Source: Novosphingobium endophyticum (lineage in GTDB: Bacteria > Pseudomonadota > Alphaproteobacteria > Sphingomonadales > Sphingomonadaceae). Taken from it: DNA of 33,554 nucleotides. A program made the translations under genes and the position numbers. The stretch spans positions 1 through 33,554 of the forward strand of contig NZ_BMHK01000036.1 in the NCBI RefSeq assembly GCF_014640675.1. Reading direction: 5' to 3'. The notes beneath the pieces are model-generated. The model was not told the DNA's origin, ran no database searches, and saw only the letters and a program-made list of their open reading frames with translations. Shown here piece by piece: positions 21,529 to 29,456 of the stretch. Positions within the stretch are counted from its first letter, which is position 1. Each line of letters opens with the position of its first letter.

Positions 21529-22773
21529 TTAGCCTGCCCTAATTTCGATCTCCTCGCCATGGTCCGGGTAGGGTCCTAGCGTTGCTATCAACGCCGATCC
21601 CAGGATCACGATCGGAAAAATGAGTAGCAGGAAATTATTGTAGCTGCCGAAAACGTCATAAACGGCTCCGGCCGAAACTGGCCCAAGCGAGGTCCCGATG
21701 GCCATCCCGATGGCCATCGTCGCGAACAATACGCCGAAGCGCTTGAGGCCGAAGTAACGAGTCGCGAAATAGAGCACGACATCCAGCTCCGAGCCCAGAG
21801 ACAAACCCAAGACCAAGGCCGCAACCGCAAGCGCAAACGTTCCGTCGCCGATGAGAAGGAGCAGAGTCGATATTGTGGGGAGCAGGAAGGCCGCCATCCC
21901 CACTCGACTGGCGCGGAATCGGTCCAGCAGAAAACCGGTTCCCAGGCGGCCCGCGATCGATGAGAGCCCTACCAGCCCCGCAACACTGGCAGCCCCAAGT
22001 CTGTCGAGACCACGATCCTGCAGCACAGGCACGAGATGGACGATCAATCCGATGACCCCAAAAGAGAAGAGCATCGCAGCGACGCCGAGCTTGTAAAAAG
22101 CAGCCGAGCGAAGACCTTCGCGCAGCGTCAAGCCAGGGAGAGAGCCGCCTGCATGGACCTCGGCGGACGAAGAAGGGCCTTTCCTCTGATCTTGCCTGCC
22201 ATAGAAGAATAGCATCAGCATTGGCAGCAACGCCAAAGCCCAGATCCCAGCAAGCCCGAAGAAGCCCGCTCGCCATCCGTACCCGCCGATAATCCATGCC
22301 GCGATCACAGGAATGATTGTGGCAGCGATTCCGCTACCGGAGATGGTCAGTGCTATTGCGAGCCCGCGCGAGGCATCGAACCGACTGGCAACTGCACTGG
22401 TCCAGATTGTCGGCGTGACACCGGCCGCTGCAATGCCGATCAAGGCCCAAAGCAGGATCCAGTTGAGTATGCTGCCAGTGGCTGTGCCCAGCAGCGCATA
22501 GAGGGCACACAAAGCTGCGGCGCCGATGATGCCGACCCGGCGGGGCCCAAACCGGTCCAGGAGAATTCCGGTTCCGATCCCGCCGATCGCGGTGATGGCC
22601 CCCGCAATCGTCAGGCCGACGGAGATCTGTGCCCGACTCCAGCCAAATTCGCTCTCCAAGGACGCCATGAACGGCCCGATCGAGTAGATATGGAGTACTG
22701 AAGCTGAGTTCCCGAGTGCCGCTGCGAGCGGCAACGTCCAGTAGTTTCGCCACTCACGTGCGCCAGTCTGCAT
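21529..22773 (-). CDS. MFS transporter, paralogue of the 16349 gene
   Basis: A 414-residue major facilitator with about 12 transmembrane helices. It shares with the protein at 16349 the ESEFGWSRAQIS segment, DRFGPRRVG, AASVAGLVGLSSIAGRLGTG and DRFRASR. It therefore belongs to the same MCT or oxalate-formate-type branch importing organic acids, substrate unknown. The ATG at 22773 has AGGGA about 10 bp upstream. It faces the fic gene convergently, and with the other MFS gene brackets the MNT-HEPN/Fic segment. Beyond its start lies about 210 bp without a gene before the next cluster's last gene. Confidence 0.87.
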   Translation of the reverse strand: MQTGAREWRNYWTLPLAAALGNSASVLHIYSIGPFMASLESEFGWSRAQISVGLTIAGAITAIGGIGTGILLDRFGPRRVGIIGAAALCALYALLGTATGSILNWILLWALIGIAAAGVTPTIWTSAVASRFDASRGLAIALTISGSGIAATIIPVIAAWIIGGYGWRAGFFGLAGIWALALLPMLMLFFYGRQDQRKGPSSSAEVHAGGSLPGLTLREGLRSAAFYKLGVAAMLFSFGVIGLIVHLVPVLQDRGLDRLGAASVAGLVGLSSIAGRLGTGFLLDRFRASRVGMAAFLLPTISTLLLLIGDGTFALAVAALVLGLSLGSELDVVLYFATRYFGLKRFGVLFATMAIGMAIGTSLGPVSAGAVYDVFGSYNNFLLLIFPIVILGSALIATLGPYPDHGEEIEIRAG

Positions 22774-22987
22774 CCTATCCGTTCCCTACCACTTTTCCGC
22801 ACCGCCAAGCGCAGCCGTCGTCTCGCACACGTCACACCTATTACTTCTTCGGCCTACGCCAACACCCGATCGAAGGGTCACTCCGGTCACGCGCACCATC
22901 GCCGCTACCAAGTCCCGGCGCGTCACGCCCAACCGTCCATGCGCTCGAATTCCCGCCGGCACCGAGTGGAACACGCCGCCGGCCGAC

Positions 22988-23710
22988 CTAAGGCCTGGGC
23001 CCCCGGGCATAGCGGCCGCGGCCGTGCAGGCGGTCGCGCTTGTCAGGGTCGGCGCTCGCGCGTCGTTCGAGCGCGTAAGCCACGAGACTCGGCCAGTCCT
23101 GATGGGCCCGCACGACCGCCGGCCGGGCAGCGATAGTCTCGATCCAGCGCTTTACGGCGGGGATTCGGGACAACTCGACGCCGTTCTGCTCGTGGTACAT
23201 GGCAGCCCAAGGCCAAGTGGCCATGTCGGCGATCGTATAGTCCTCGCCGCCCAGGTAATCGGCTTGCGACAACCTTGCTTCCAGCACGTCGTAAAGCCGG
23301 TGAACCTCGGTGGTGTAGCGGCTGAGCGAATATTCCTGGCCCGCGGGCGCCGAGCTTCGGAAGTGCGTGGCCTGGCCGAACATCGGGCCGATCGTGCCCA
23401 TCTGCAGCATGAGCCACTGCATGGTTGCATAGCGATCCTGGGGGGTGGAGGGCAGGAAGGCCTGCAGCTTTTCGGCCAGGTAGAACAGGATCGCGCCGGA
23501 TTCGAAGAGGGTCACGGGTTGGCCCCCCAAACCGTCGTGGTCGACGATCACCGGCACCTTGCTGTTGGGGTTCAGCGCCTTGAATTCATCGGTGAACTGG
23601 TCGGCCGCCCAGATATCGATCCGGTGGAGGTCGTAGGTCAGGCCCGTCTCCTCCAACATGATGATGACCTTCAAGACGTTTGGACTGGAAATGCCATAGA
23701 GGTCGATCAT
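22988..23710 (-). CDS. Nu-class-like glutathione transferase (YfcG/YghU-related)
   Basis: A 240-residue GST. The N-terminus MIDLYGISSPNVLKVIIMLEE, the stretch KALNPNSKVPVIVDHDG and FESGAILFYLAEKL, plus WLMLQMGTIGPMFGQATHF, match the Nu class (YfcG, YghU), which act as glutathione-dependent disulfide-bond oxidoreductases rather than classical conjugating enzymes. The SPN motif near residue 9 supplies the active-site Asn region. ATG 23710 overlaps the stop of the upstream gene (ATGA), with GGAG 9 bp upstream, so translation is coupled. The C-terminal tail is Arg-rich and variable. Confidence 0.88.
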   Translation of the reverse strand: MIDLYGISSPNVLKVIIMLEETGLTYDLHRIDIWAADQFTDEFKALNPNSKVPVIVDHDGLGGQPVTLFESGAILFYLAEKLQAFLPSTPQDRYATMQWLMLQMGTIGPMFGQATHFRSSAPAGQEYSLSRYTTEVHRLYDVLEARLSQADYLGGEDYTIADMATWPWAAMYHEQNGVELSRIPAVKRWIETIAARPAVVRAHQDWPSLVAYALERRASADPDKRDRLHGRGRYARGPRP

Positions 23711-24798
23711 GGTTCCAACTCCGGCGAGCTGAATGTCCCCGATTGAGCCGGTCGTCTTCCGGTCAGCCCTTGCGGCCCAAACACGCCGAGTTCGCGATGC
23801 GATGCGAAGCCTGGCGGCGCTTCGCACAGGGCCGGGATCGCGTTCACTCCCGCCATTGCTGTCCAAAGGCTGATGTAGCGAACGCCCCCCTCCGTGGTTT
23901 TCGGCTCAGGCATCGTCAGCTCCATTGGCGGATTGCCTTCGATCACAATCCGGTACCCGGTATCTCCGCAACTCCACTTCTCGCTAAGGTCCTGATCGCC
24001 CATTTTCCAGTAGAAGTGGTAGGTGATCAGCGGTGCCCCCCGGTACCATCCGGTCCATTCGTAGTGCTGACCGGCCACGGTACCTGCCTTCACCACGCCC
24101 CCTGGGTAAGGAATGTCCCTCTTCGCAGAAACAACCTCGAGCTTGGTGGTCAGGTTGTCTATGGTTCTGCCCATGCTCTCGGCGACGAGAGCCATCGACT
24201 GTGCGAAAAAGTAGGGTGCTTCCGGCTGGCGGCTTGGACTGGCCAGCAGCTCCTCGCAGTCCCGGCCGAAACCCATGATTTCGATGTAGTTGGATGGGTT
24301 CGCGAGCTGATCGACCACCTCGTAGATGTGAATGTGATCGACCCGCTCCATGACGCGCATAAGGGTGAGCGGCAGGATGTCTCCGGCGAATCCCGGATGA
24401 ATGCCGAAGCCGTGAAAGCTGGTTGCACCGTCCCGACATGCCGCCTCGATAGCCTCCAGGTCTGCTCGGCAGCGATCCGTGGGATAGAACGGCCCGAGTG
24501 CCGACACGACGTTCTTGCCGGAACGCAGCAGGCGGCAGACCATCTCGATGTCCTGGCGGGCGGGTGCGAAGTGCACGCAATCAGCGCGAGTAGCGATGAT
24601 CGTCTCCACATCATCTGTGGCGAGGATACCGGTCGAGCCCGTTCCGGCGATCTCGCCGGCATCCTTCCCCGCCTTGCTCGCATCCGTGACCAGCACACCT
24701 GCCAACTCGAAGATTGGGTTTTCAATGAAGTGGCGCAGCGCGATCGTGCCGACCTTTCCGGTCGCCCACTGGATGACGCGGTATGTCTTGTCCGTCAT
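23707..24798 (-). CDS. Dihydrodipicolinate-reductase-like NAD(P)-dependent enzyme
   Basis: A 363-residue protein of the family annotated as dihydrodipicolinate reductase-like or 2,4-diaminopentanoate-dehydrogenase-like. The N-terminal Rossmann segment is YRVIQWATGKVGTIALRHF, with VVSALGPFYPT and FHGFGIHPGFAGDILPL further on. The C-terminal half (IEIMGFGRD...WTGWYRGAPLITYHFYW) is the substrate domain of this group. Real DapB proteins are about 270 residues, so lysine biosynthesis is unlikely. Two ATGs occur; 24798 has GAGG 9 bp away and 24804 has it 3 bp away, so the second is chosen. It is upstream of and coupled to a Nu-class GST and follows an SnoaL-like gene, suggesting a catabolic or detoxification operon. 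Confidence 0.82.
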   Translation of the reverse strand: MTDKTYRVIQWATGKVGTIALRHFIENPIFELAGVLVTDASKAGKDAGEIAGTGSTGILATDDVETIIATRADCVHFAPARQDIEMVCRLLRSGKNVVSALGPFYPTDRCRADLEAIEAACRDGATSFHGFGIHPGFAGDILPLTLMRVMERVDHIHIYEVVDQLANPSNYIEIMGFGRDCEELLASPSRQPEAPYFFAQSMALVAESMGRTIDNLTTKLEVVSAKRDIPYPGGVVKAGTVAGQHYEWTGWYRGAPLITYHFYWKMGDQDLSEKWSCGDTGYRIVIEGNPPMELTMPEPKTTEGGVRYISLWTAMAGVNAIPALCEAPPGFASHRELGVFGPQGLTGRRPAQSGTFSSPELEP

Positions 24799-24861
24799 TC
24801 GCATTTACCTCGCGATGTCTCAATTCAGGCCAGAAAGTCGGGAGCAGTTAGAGTGCTTGGA

Positions 24862-25035
24862 GACCGACATCGTCAACAGGTCACGGGGCAGGCCGGTTTC
24901 GATTTGCCACGATGGCGGGTCGTCGAACGCCTCTTCGCATGGATGAACCGAAATCGCCGGTTCGCCAAGGATGTCGACGCGGCGCTCGAATCCCCAGACT
25001 GGCGCGGTTACCGTGAATTACGAAGCCGACTCTAA
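24862..25035 (+). pseudogene. IS5-family transposase, C-terminal fragment with frameshift
   Basis: The plus frame reads GFDLPRWRVVERLFAWMNRN then RRFAKDVDAALES before diverging to a TAA-type end near 25035. LPRWRVVERxFAWxNRNRRxAKD is the conserved end of IS5-group transposases, including the final DDE Glu. The preceding residues ETDIVNRSRG lie in another frame, so one frameshift separates the two parts. The rest of the element is missing. The scrap sits between two genes of a minus-strand cluster, on the opposite strand. Confidence 0.72.
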
Positions 25036-25039
25036 AGTC

Positions 25040-25519
25040 TCAGTAGGAGAGTGCACGCCGCATGACGTCATGTGACTCCGCCGTGCCATCGAGGACACGA
25101 TTGAAACGCTCCTTGATCCTCCATCCTCGAGCCGTTCGGACGAGCTGCCAGTGGTTGATCGCACCACGCATAATGAACCATTCCTCTCCGCGCTTCACCA
25201 CAACGAATGAATAGGCAACCGCTTCTGCATGATCCCCGTTGACCTCGATCCGTGGGGTTGCGGTGAGGTGAGATGACCCGGTGTGTACGAGGCCTTGATG
25301 CCCTTCGTCATTGTACATCGTAACGAGCGCCTCGGGCGTGAACCGGGTCACTCCCCCCGCGTCGTAAATCCCGTCTTCGACCCACAGATCAGCCGCCGCC
25401 TGTGCCGATCCGCTGTCGACGGCAGGGCCGTATGTGTTCAGCAGGCGAAGGATCTCCAATTGATCCTCTGCCGCGCGCAGCCGCGTCTCGAGCGCGGTAA
25501 ACCGCTCTTCGGTATCCAT
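25040..25519 (-). CDS. SnoaL/NTF2-like protein
   Basis: A 159-residue NTF2-like protein (SnoaL_4 or scytalone-dehydratase type). It opens with MDTEERFTALETRLRAAEDQ, then ILRLLNTYGPAVDSG, a LWVEDGIYD segment, HLTATPRIEVNGDHAEAVAY and TARGWRIKERFNRVLDG. Such small folds act as dehydratases, isomerases or hydroxylase partners. It shares general layout with the protein at 7955-8512 but they are different genes. ATG 25519 has AAAGGTGA 6 bp upstream. It is the first gene of the cluster leading to the dihydrodipicolinate-reductase-like enzyme and GST, now separated from them by 241 bp holding a transposase scrap. Confidence 0.82.
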   Translation of the reverse strand: MDTEERFTALETRLRAAEDQLEILRLLNTYGPAVDSGSAQAAADLWVEDGIYDAGGVTRFTPEALVTMYNDEGHQGLVHTGSSHLTATPRIEVNGDHAEAVAYSFVVVKRGEEWFIMRGAINHWQLVRTARGWRIKERFNRVLDGTAESHDVMRRALSY

Positions 25520-25812
25520 GGCATCACCTTTCTGTATTGCAGCGCTCTGACCCGCCCCACCGAGTGGTCCGGCTTGATTGTTAGGGGATCGCCGCCGCTC
25601 GCGCCAGTGTTGGGCCGGCGCGGGAGAACTGCCTCTGGGGCTACGCCTGTGGGAGAGATCCTTGGCATGCGCAGAAGCCCTGTTTGTCGAAGGGCGATCT
25701 GGATGAGAGCGGCAGCGGGCCTGGCTCGGCCGCTACAAGCGGCCGGGCGCATCGGCGTTTATGTAGGTCTCGCAATCCGCCATGGCCTCGGCATGGGCAT
25801 CGACCGTCACGA

Positions 25813-28293
25813 TCAGCCCGCAGATTGAGCGCGGGACCTGCATTCAAAGTTGTAGACGTCCAGCAATCCGGCGATGCCGGCAGCCGGCACGGGACGGCTG
25901 ACATGGTAGCCTTGAATCTGCGTGCAGCCTTCGTCGGTCAGGATCTGCATTTGCTCCGGCGTTTCCACCCCTTCTGCGGTGACTTCCATACCAAGCTTCT
26001 GCGACAGCAGGATTGTTGCCTGAATGATCGAAAATGCGTCCGGTGTGTCGACGAGATCGGCGACGAAACTTCGATCGATCTTGATCTTGTTGAAGGGAAA
26101 CCTCCGAAGATAGTTGAGGCTTGAATATCCTGTACCGAAATCATCCATGACAATGCGCACGCCGAGCGCCGTGAGTTGTTTGAGCGCGGAAAGAACCCAT
26201 GTCTCGTCATGCAGCAGCACTGCTTCGGTGATCTCGAGTTCGAGACGCGTTGGCTCGAGGCCTGCAGCGCTCAGTGCGCTCACGGTCATGGCGATAAGAT
26301 CGCCGCGCTTGAACTGCGCGGGCGACACATTCACCGCTACTCTCACGTCGGCCGGCCAGGTCGCAGCGTCTTGGCAAGCCTGACGCAATACCCATTCGCC
26401 AATGGGAATAATCAGCCCACTGTCTTCCGCCGTCGCGATGAAATCTGCCGGCGCGACGAGTCCGCGCGACGGATGCCGCCAGCGAACCAGGGCTTCGCAG
26501 CAGCGAATTGTTCCCGTGCTCGCGTCGAGCAAGGGCTGATAGTGCACTTCGAACTGACCTTCCCGGATCGCCACCCTGAGGTCTTCCTCCAACTGACGGC
26601 GCGCGCACAGCCGTGAATCCATACCGCGTTCGAAGAAGCGATAGGTGCCACGGCTTTCGTTCTTGGCACTATAAAGGGCAAGATCGCTCAACTTCAGAAG
26701 TTCTTCGGCATCGGCGCCGTCCGTCGGAGCCACGCTGATGCCGACGCTGGCGCCGATCACGATCGTGTGCCCTTCGAATTCGAAAGGCTCGCTCAGCCTC
26801 TCGACAATCCGGCCGGCGAGTTCGGCGGGGGTGGAGCTGGCGATGTCGATTTGCATCACCGCAAACTCATCGCCGCCGAGGCGAGTGACAACATCCTGCT
26901 TGCCCGTCAGTTCGCGCAGTCTAGCAGCGGCACCTTTCAGTATTTCATCGCCCAGGGGGTGGCCCAGTGTGTCGTTCACTTCCTTGAAGCGATCCAGGTC
27001 GATCGTGTGGACAGCGAAATGTTGTCCCCTTTTCGCGTAGACATCGAGTTGCGAGAAAAAGGTCGCCCGGTTTGGAAGGCCGGTGAGCGTATCGTGCGCG
27101 GCGAGGTAGGCGATCTGCTGGTTCGCCGCTCGTGCTTCGGTTACGTCGTCGTGCGTCGCTACCCAGCCGCCGCCGGGAAGAGAGCATCGGTGAAACTCGA
27201 TGATTCGTCCATCCGGCATGTGCAACTCATGCCGCACGACGCGGCGCGCCTCGTCGACTTTTGTATCGAGTGAAGACACTACGGTTCGCCGGACCACGCC
27301 AAGGGACGTCATCCGCTTTGAAACCTCCGCAAATGGAGTTCCGGGCTCGAGCGGTTCATCCAGCAGGTCGTACAGTTCTGCATGACGGCGATTGATGACG
27401 ACGAGGCGATCGTCAGCGTCATACATCGACAAGCCCTGGGCCATGTTGTCGAGCGCCGCCTTGCTGATTTCCACCTGGCGCTTGAGCTCGGCAGTCAGGC
27501 GCTCCCGTTCCGAGGCGCCGCGCAGGATTTCGGCCGCGAGTGCTTCACTCTGCTGCGCCTCAGCGAGTTGGTTCGCGGCGAGCTTTCGATCGAATAGAAC
27601 GATACCGGCGCCCAGCCCCAGCATTACGAGCGTGGCGAGGGTGATGATGACTGCCAGCGCCTGGCTGTCGATTGATTGCGGTGCGACGTCGATGCCCTGG
27701 TGGGGATAGATCGTCACTGCAGCCATTCCGGTGAAATGCAGGCTGCAGATTGCGAGAGCGAGAAGGAAGCTCGCTGCGAAGTTGGGATCCTTTGGCTTCC
27801 GTCGGTGAAGCCACACCGCGCAAGCCGCCAGGCCCACGCCGAGACCGCCCGAAACGATGACCAGGTTATCGTCCCACAGGATCTCGCCGTTGAGCTGAAC
27901 GGCTGACATTCCCAGGTAGTGCATCGCCGCGATGCCCGTGCCAATGATTGCACCGCCCAGCGGCGCCATAGCCGGCCGCTCGCGCAGGGCGACGGTCCAG
28001 CCCGCCCCGGAAATGACAACGGCCGTTAGCGCTGAGAGAAGCGTTTTCGGAATGTCATAGGCAATTGTCAGTCCCGGCTCGTAGGCCAGCATTGCAATGA
28101 AGTGCGTTGCCCAGATACCGAGACCCGATACCAGCGCCGCCGTGACAACATAGACCGCCCGGCGCGACGCTATCTGGGCCGCGCGAAGAGAGGCAGAGAA
28201 AGCAGTGAAAACGGCGAGCAGGCAAATGATGCCCGCAACGACAACAAGCAGCAGATTATGATCCTGCGCGATGCATGAATATACTCGGAGCAT
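25813..28293 (-). CDS. MHYT-PAS-GGDEF-EAL cyclic-di-GMP protein
   Basis: An 826-residue membrane protein. Residues 1-240 contain about seven helices with three MHYT-type motifs (THFIAM, MHYLGM, LHFTGM), thought to bind copper and sense a gas or redox state. A PAS-7-like domain covers about 280-385 (DNMAQGLSMYDADDRLVVIN). The diguanylate cyclase core has intact GGDEF at 473-477. The EAL phosphodiesterase domain has EALVRW at 600-605, DDFGTGYSS at 717-725 and VTAEGVE. Both output domains keep catalytic motifs, so it may make or degrade cyclic-di-GMP depending on signal. ATG 28293 has AAGGA 6 bp upstream. It stands alone. Confidence 0.9.
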   Translation of the reverse strand: MLRVYSCIAQDHNLLLVVVAGIICLLAVFTAFSASLRAAQIASRRAVYVVTAALVSGLGIWATHFIAMLAYEPGLTIAYDIPKTLLSALTAVVISGAGWTVALRERPAMAPLGGAIIGTGIAAMHYLGMSAVQLNGEILWDDNLVIVSGGLGVGLAACAVWLHRRKPKDPNFAASFLLALAICSLHFTGMAAVTIYPHQGIDVAPQSIDSQALAVIITLATLVMLGLGAGIVLFDRKLAANQLAEAQQSEALAAEILRGASERERLTAELKRQVEISKAALDNMAQGLSMYDADDRLVVINRRHAELYDLLDEPLEPGTPFAEVSKRMTSLGVVRRTVVSSLDTKVDEARRVVRHELHMPDGRIIEFHRCSLPGGGWVATHDDVTEARAANQQIAYLAAHDTLTGLPNRATFFSQLDVYAKRGQHFAVHTIDLDRFKEVNDTLGHPLGDEILKGAAARLRELTGKQDVVTRLGGDEFAVMQIDIASSTPAELAGRIVERLSEPFEFEGHTIVIGASVGISVAPTDGADAEELLKLSDLALYSAKNESRGTYRFFERGMDSRLCARRQLEEDLRVAIREGQFEVHYQPLLDASTGTIRCCEALVRWRHPSRGLVAPADFIATAEDSGLIIPIGEWVLRQACQDAATWPADVRVAVNVSPAQFKRGDLIAMTVSALSAAGLEPTRLELEITEAVLLHDETWVLSALKQLTALGVRIVMDDFGTGYSSLNYLRRFPFNKIKIDRSFVADLVDTPDAFSIIQATILLSQKLGMEVTAEGVETPEQMQILTDEGCTQIQGYHVSRPVPAAGIAGLLDVYNFECRSRAQSAG

Positions 28294-28618
28294 CGATTGT
28301 CCTTGGCGACCTTTTCGCTAAGCTATGATTTCAAAAAAAATTTTCCGTTAACTTGGGGTGGCACGCCGGATGGTCCGTCGAGCGCGGCCAAGCGAATCCC
28401 GGAGCTGAGAAGACCGAGCCGGTAACGAGGGGGAACTTCTCGCCAACACGCGGAAAGCTGAGAAACTGCCCTGGACAGGTCGAAGCTGATGCCGCCCGTT
28501 CGTGGTCGAGCCCCTCGCATCAGCCAAGGGTGCGACCCGCCGAAGACGGCAAGCTACGTCCGAAACAACTATGGCGGCTGGGCGGCGGCACGTCACTTGG
28601 CCACGGGTTACCAGGCGT
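28294..28618. other. Intergenic region between two minus-strand genes
   Basis: About 325 bp with no recognisable gene; open frames on either strand are short and unlike any family known to me. An A/T-rich run near 28329-28345 could belong to the promoter of the cyclic-di-GMP gene. Confidence 0.5.
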
Positions 28619-29347
28619 TCAGTTCACTGGTGGTGGGCGAAACGACCGGCGAACACCCATCAGGGCTAAACCCGTCAAGCAACCAATCGAACCCGCCAGC
28701 GTAAGTCGCCGTGCGGTGTCCGCAAGGTTCGGCAGCAGCAGGGCGAAGGTAAAGAGCCCCCACCCGATCGCCAGCGAGCGTGCAGCAAGCGGGAAGTCTC
28801 GCGTGCGAAAGGGATGGACAACGAAGATGGGCGCAAAGGAGGCGAGCGCCAGAAGGGTGACAACACAGGCACGTACCCATTCGTGAAGATCGATCAACAG
28901 GAGGTATGCCGCAACCACGTTCCACAGTGCAGGGAACCCCCGGAAGTATCCGTCGGTCGTTTTCATGTCGCGCCGCACGAACACATAGAGGGATGATATC
29001 AGGATCAAGGCGGAAAGGGGCAGGGCCACGCTTTCGGGCAGCAGTTGGGACTGCCAGATGAGCATGGCCGGCACGAGGACATAGTTCAGATAATCGACGA
29101 CAAGGTCGAGCGAAGCTCCATCGACGCGAGGCGCATAGTCGCTCACTTGCATCGCTCGTGCGAGCGTGCCGTCCACCGCGTCGACTACGAGCGCGATGAA
29201 GAGCCAGAACAGCACTTCCCGCCAATCGTCGTGCCAAAGTGCATTGAGCGCCAGCAAGGCCCACAGAGCGCCCGAGGCCGTCAGCAGGTGAACGGCCCAC
29301 GCCGCCAGAATTCGTCTACGCGAATGCTCTAGATCGTCACGAGGCAT
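28619..29347 (-). CDS. pcs: Phosphatidylcholine synthase (Pcs-type CDP-alcohol phosphatidyltransferase)
   Basis: A 242-residue polytopic membrane enzyme. The CDP-alcohol phosphatidyltransferase motif is complete: D-x2-DG-x2-AR (DAVDGTLAR) followed by G-x3-D-x3-D (GASLDLVVD). The stretches LVVDYLNYVLVPAMLI, DGYFRGFPALWNVVAAYL and VVHPFRTRDFP are typical of Pcs, which condenses CDP-diacylglycerol with choline to phosphatidylcholine in the inner membrane. ATG 29347 is chosen; a GTG 17 codons upstream is possible and the ribosome-binding site is weak for both. It is divergent from a phospholipase D gene. Other family members (PgsA, PssA) fit less well because of the WNVVA segment. Confidence 0.8.
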   Translation of the reverse strand: MPRDDLEHSRRRILAAWAVHLLTASGALWALLALNALWHDDWREVLFWLFIALVVDAVDGTLARAMQVSDYAPRVDGASLDLVVDYLNYVLVPAMLIWQSQLLPESVALPLSALILISSLYVFVRRDMKTTDGYFRGFPALWNVVAAYLLLIDLHEWVRACVVTLLALASFAPIFVVHPFRTRDFPLAARSLAIGWGLFTFALLLPNLADTARRLTLAGSIGCLTGLALMGVRRSFRPPPVN

Positions 29348-29456
29348 GCGATCCAAAACGGAGCAGCCCCTCTTGCGTTCCGATGGCGTCGGGCGCACTC
29401 ACATTCAGGTGCGGTCGGTCAGACACCTGACATCGACCAACAGGCAGGGAGCGCCC

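Noticed and set aside
23680..25035. 451-codon plus-strand frame opposite the dihydrodipicolinate-reductase-like gene
   Set aside because: Shadow frame; only its last 50 codons are meaningful, as the IS5 transposase tail.
25520..25812. Short frame MADCETYINADAPGRL (minus strand) upstream of the SnoaL stretch
   Set aside because: Only 16 codons without a clear ribosome-binding site or known family; treated as intergenic.
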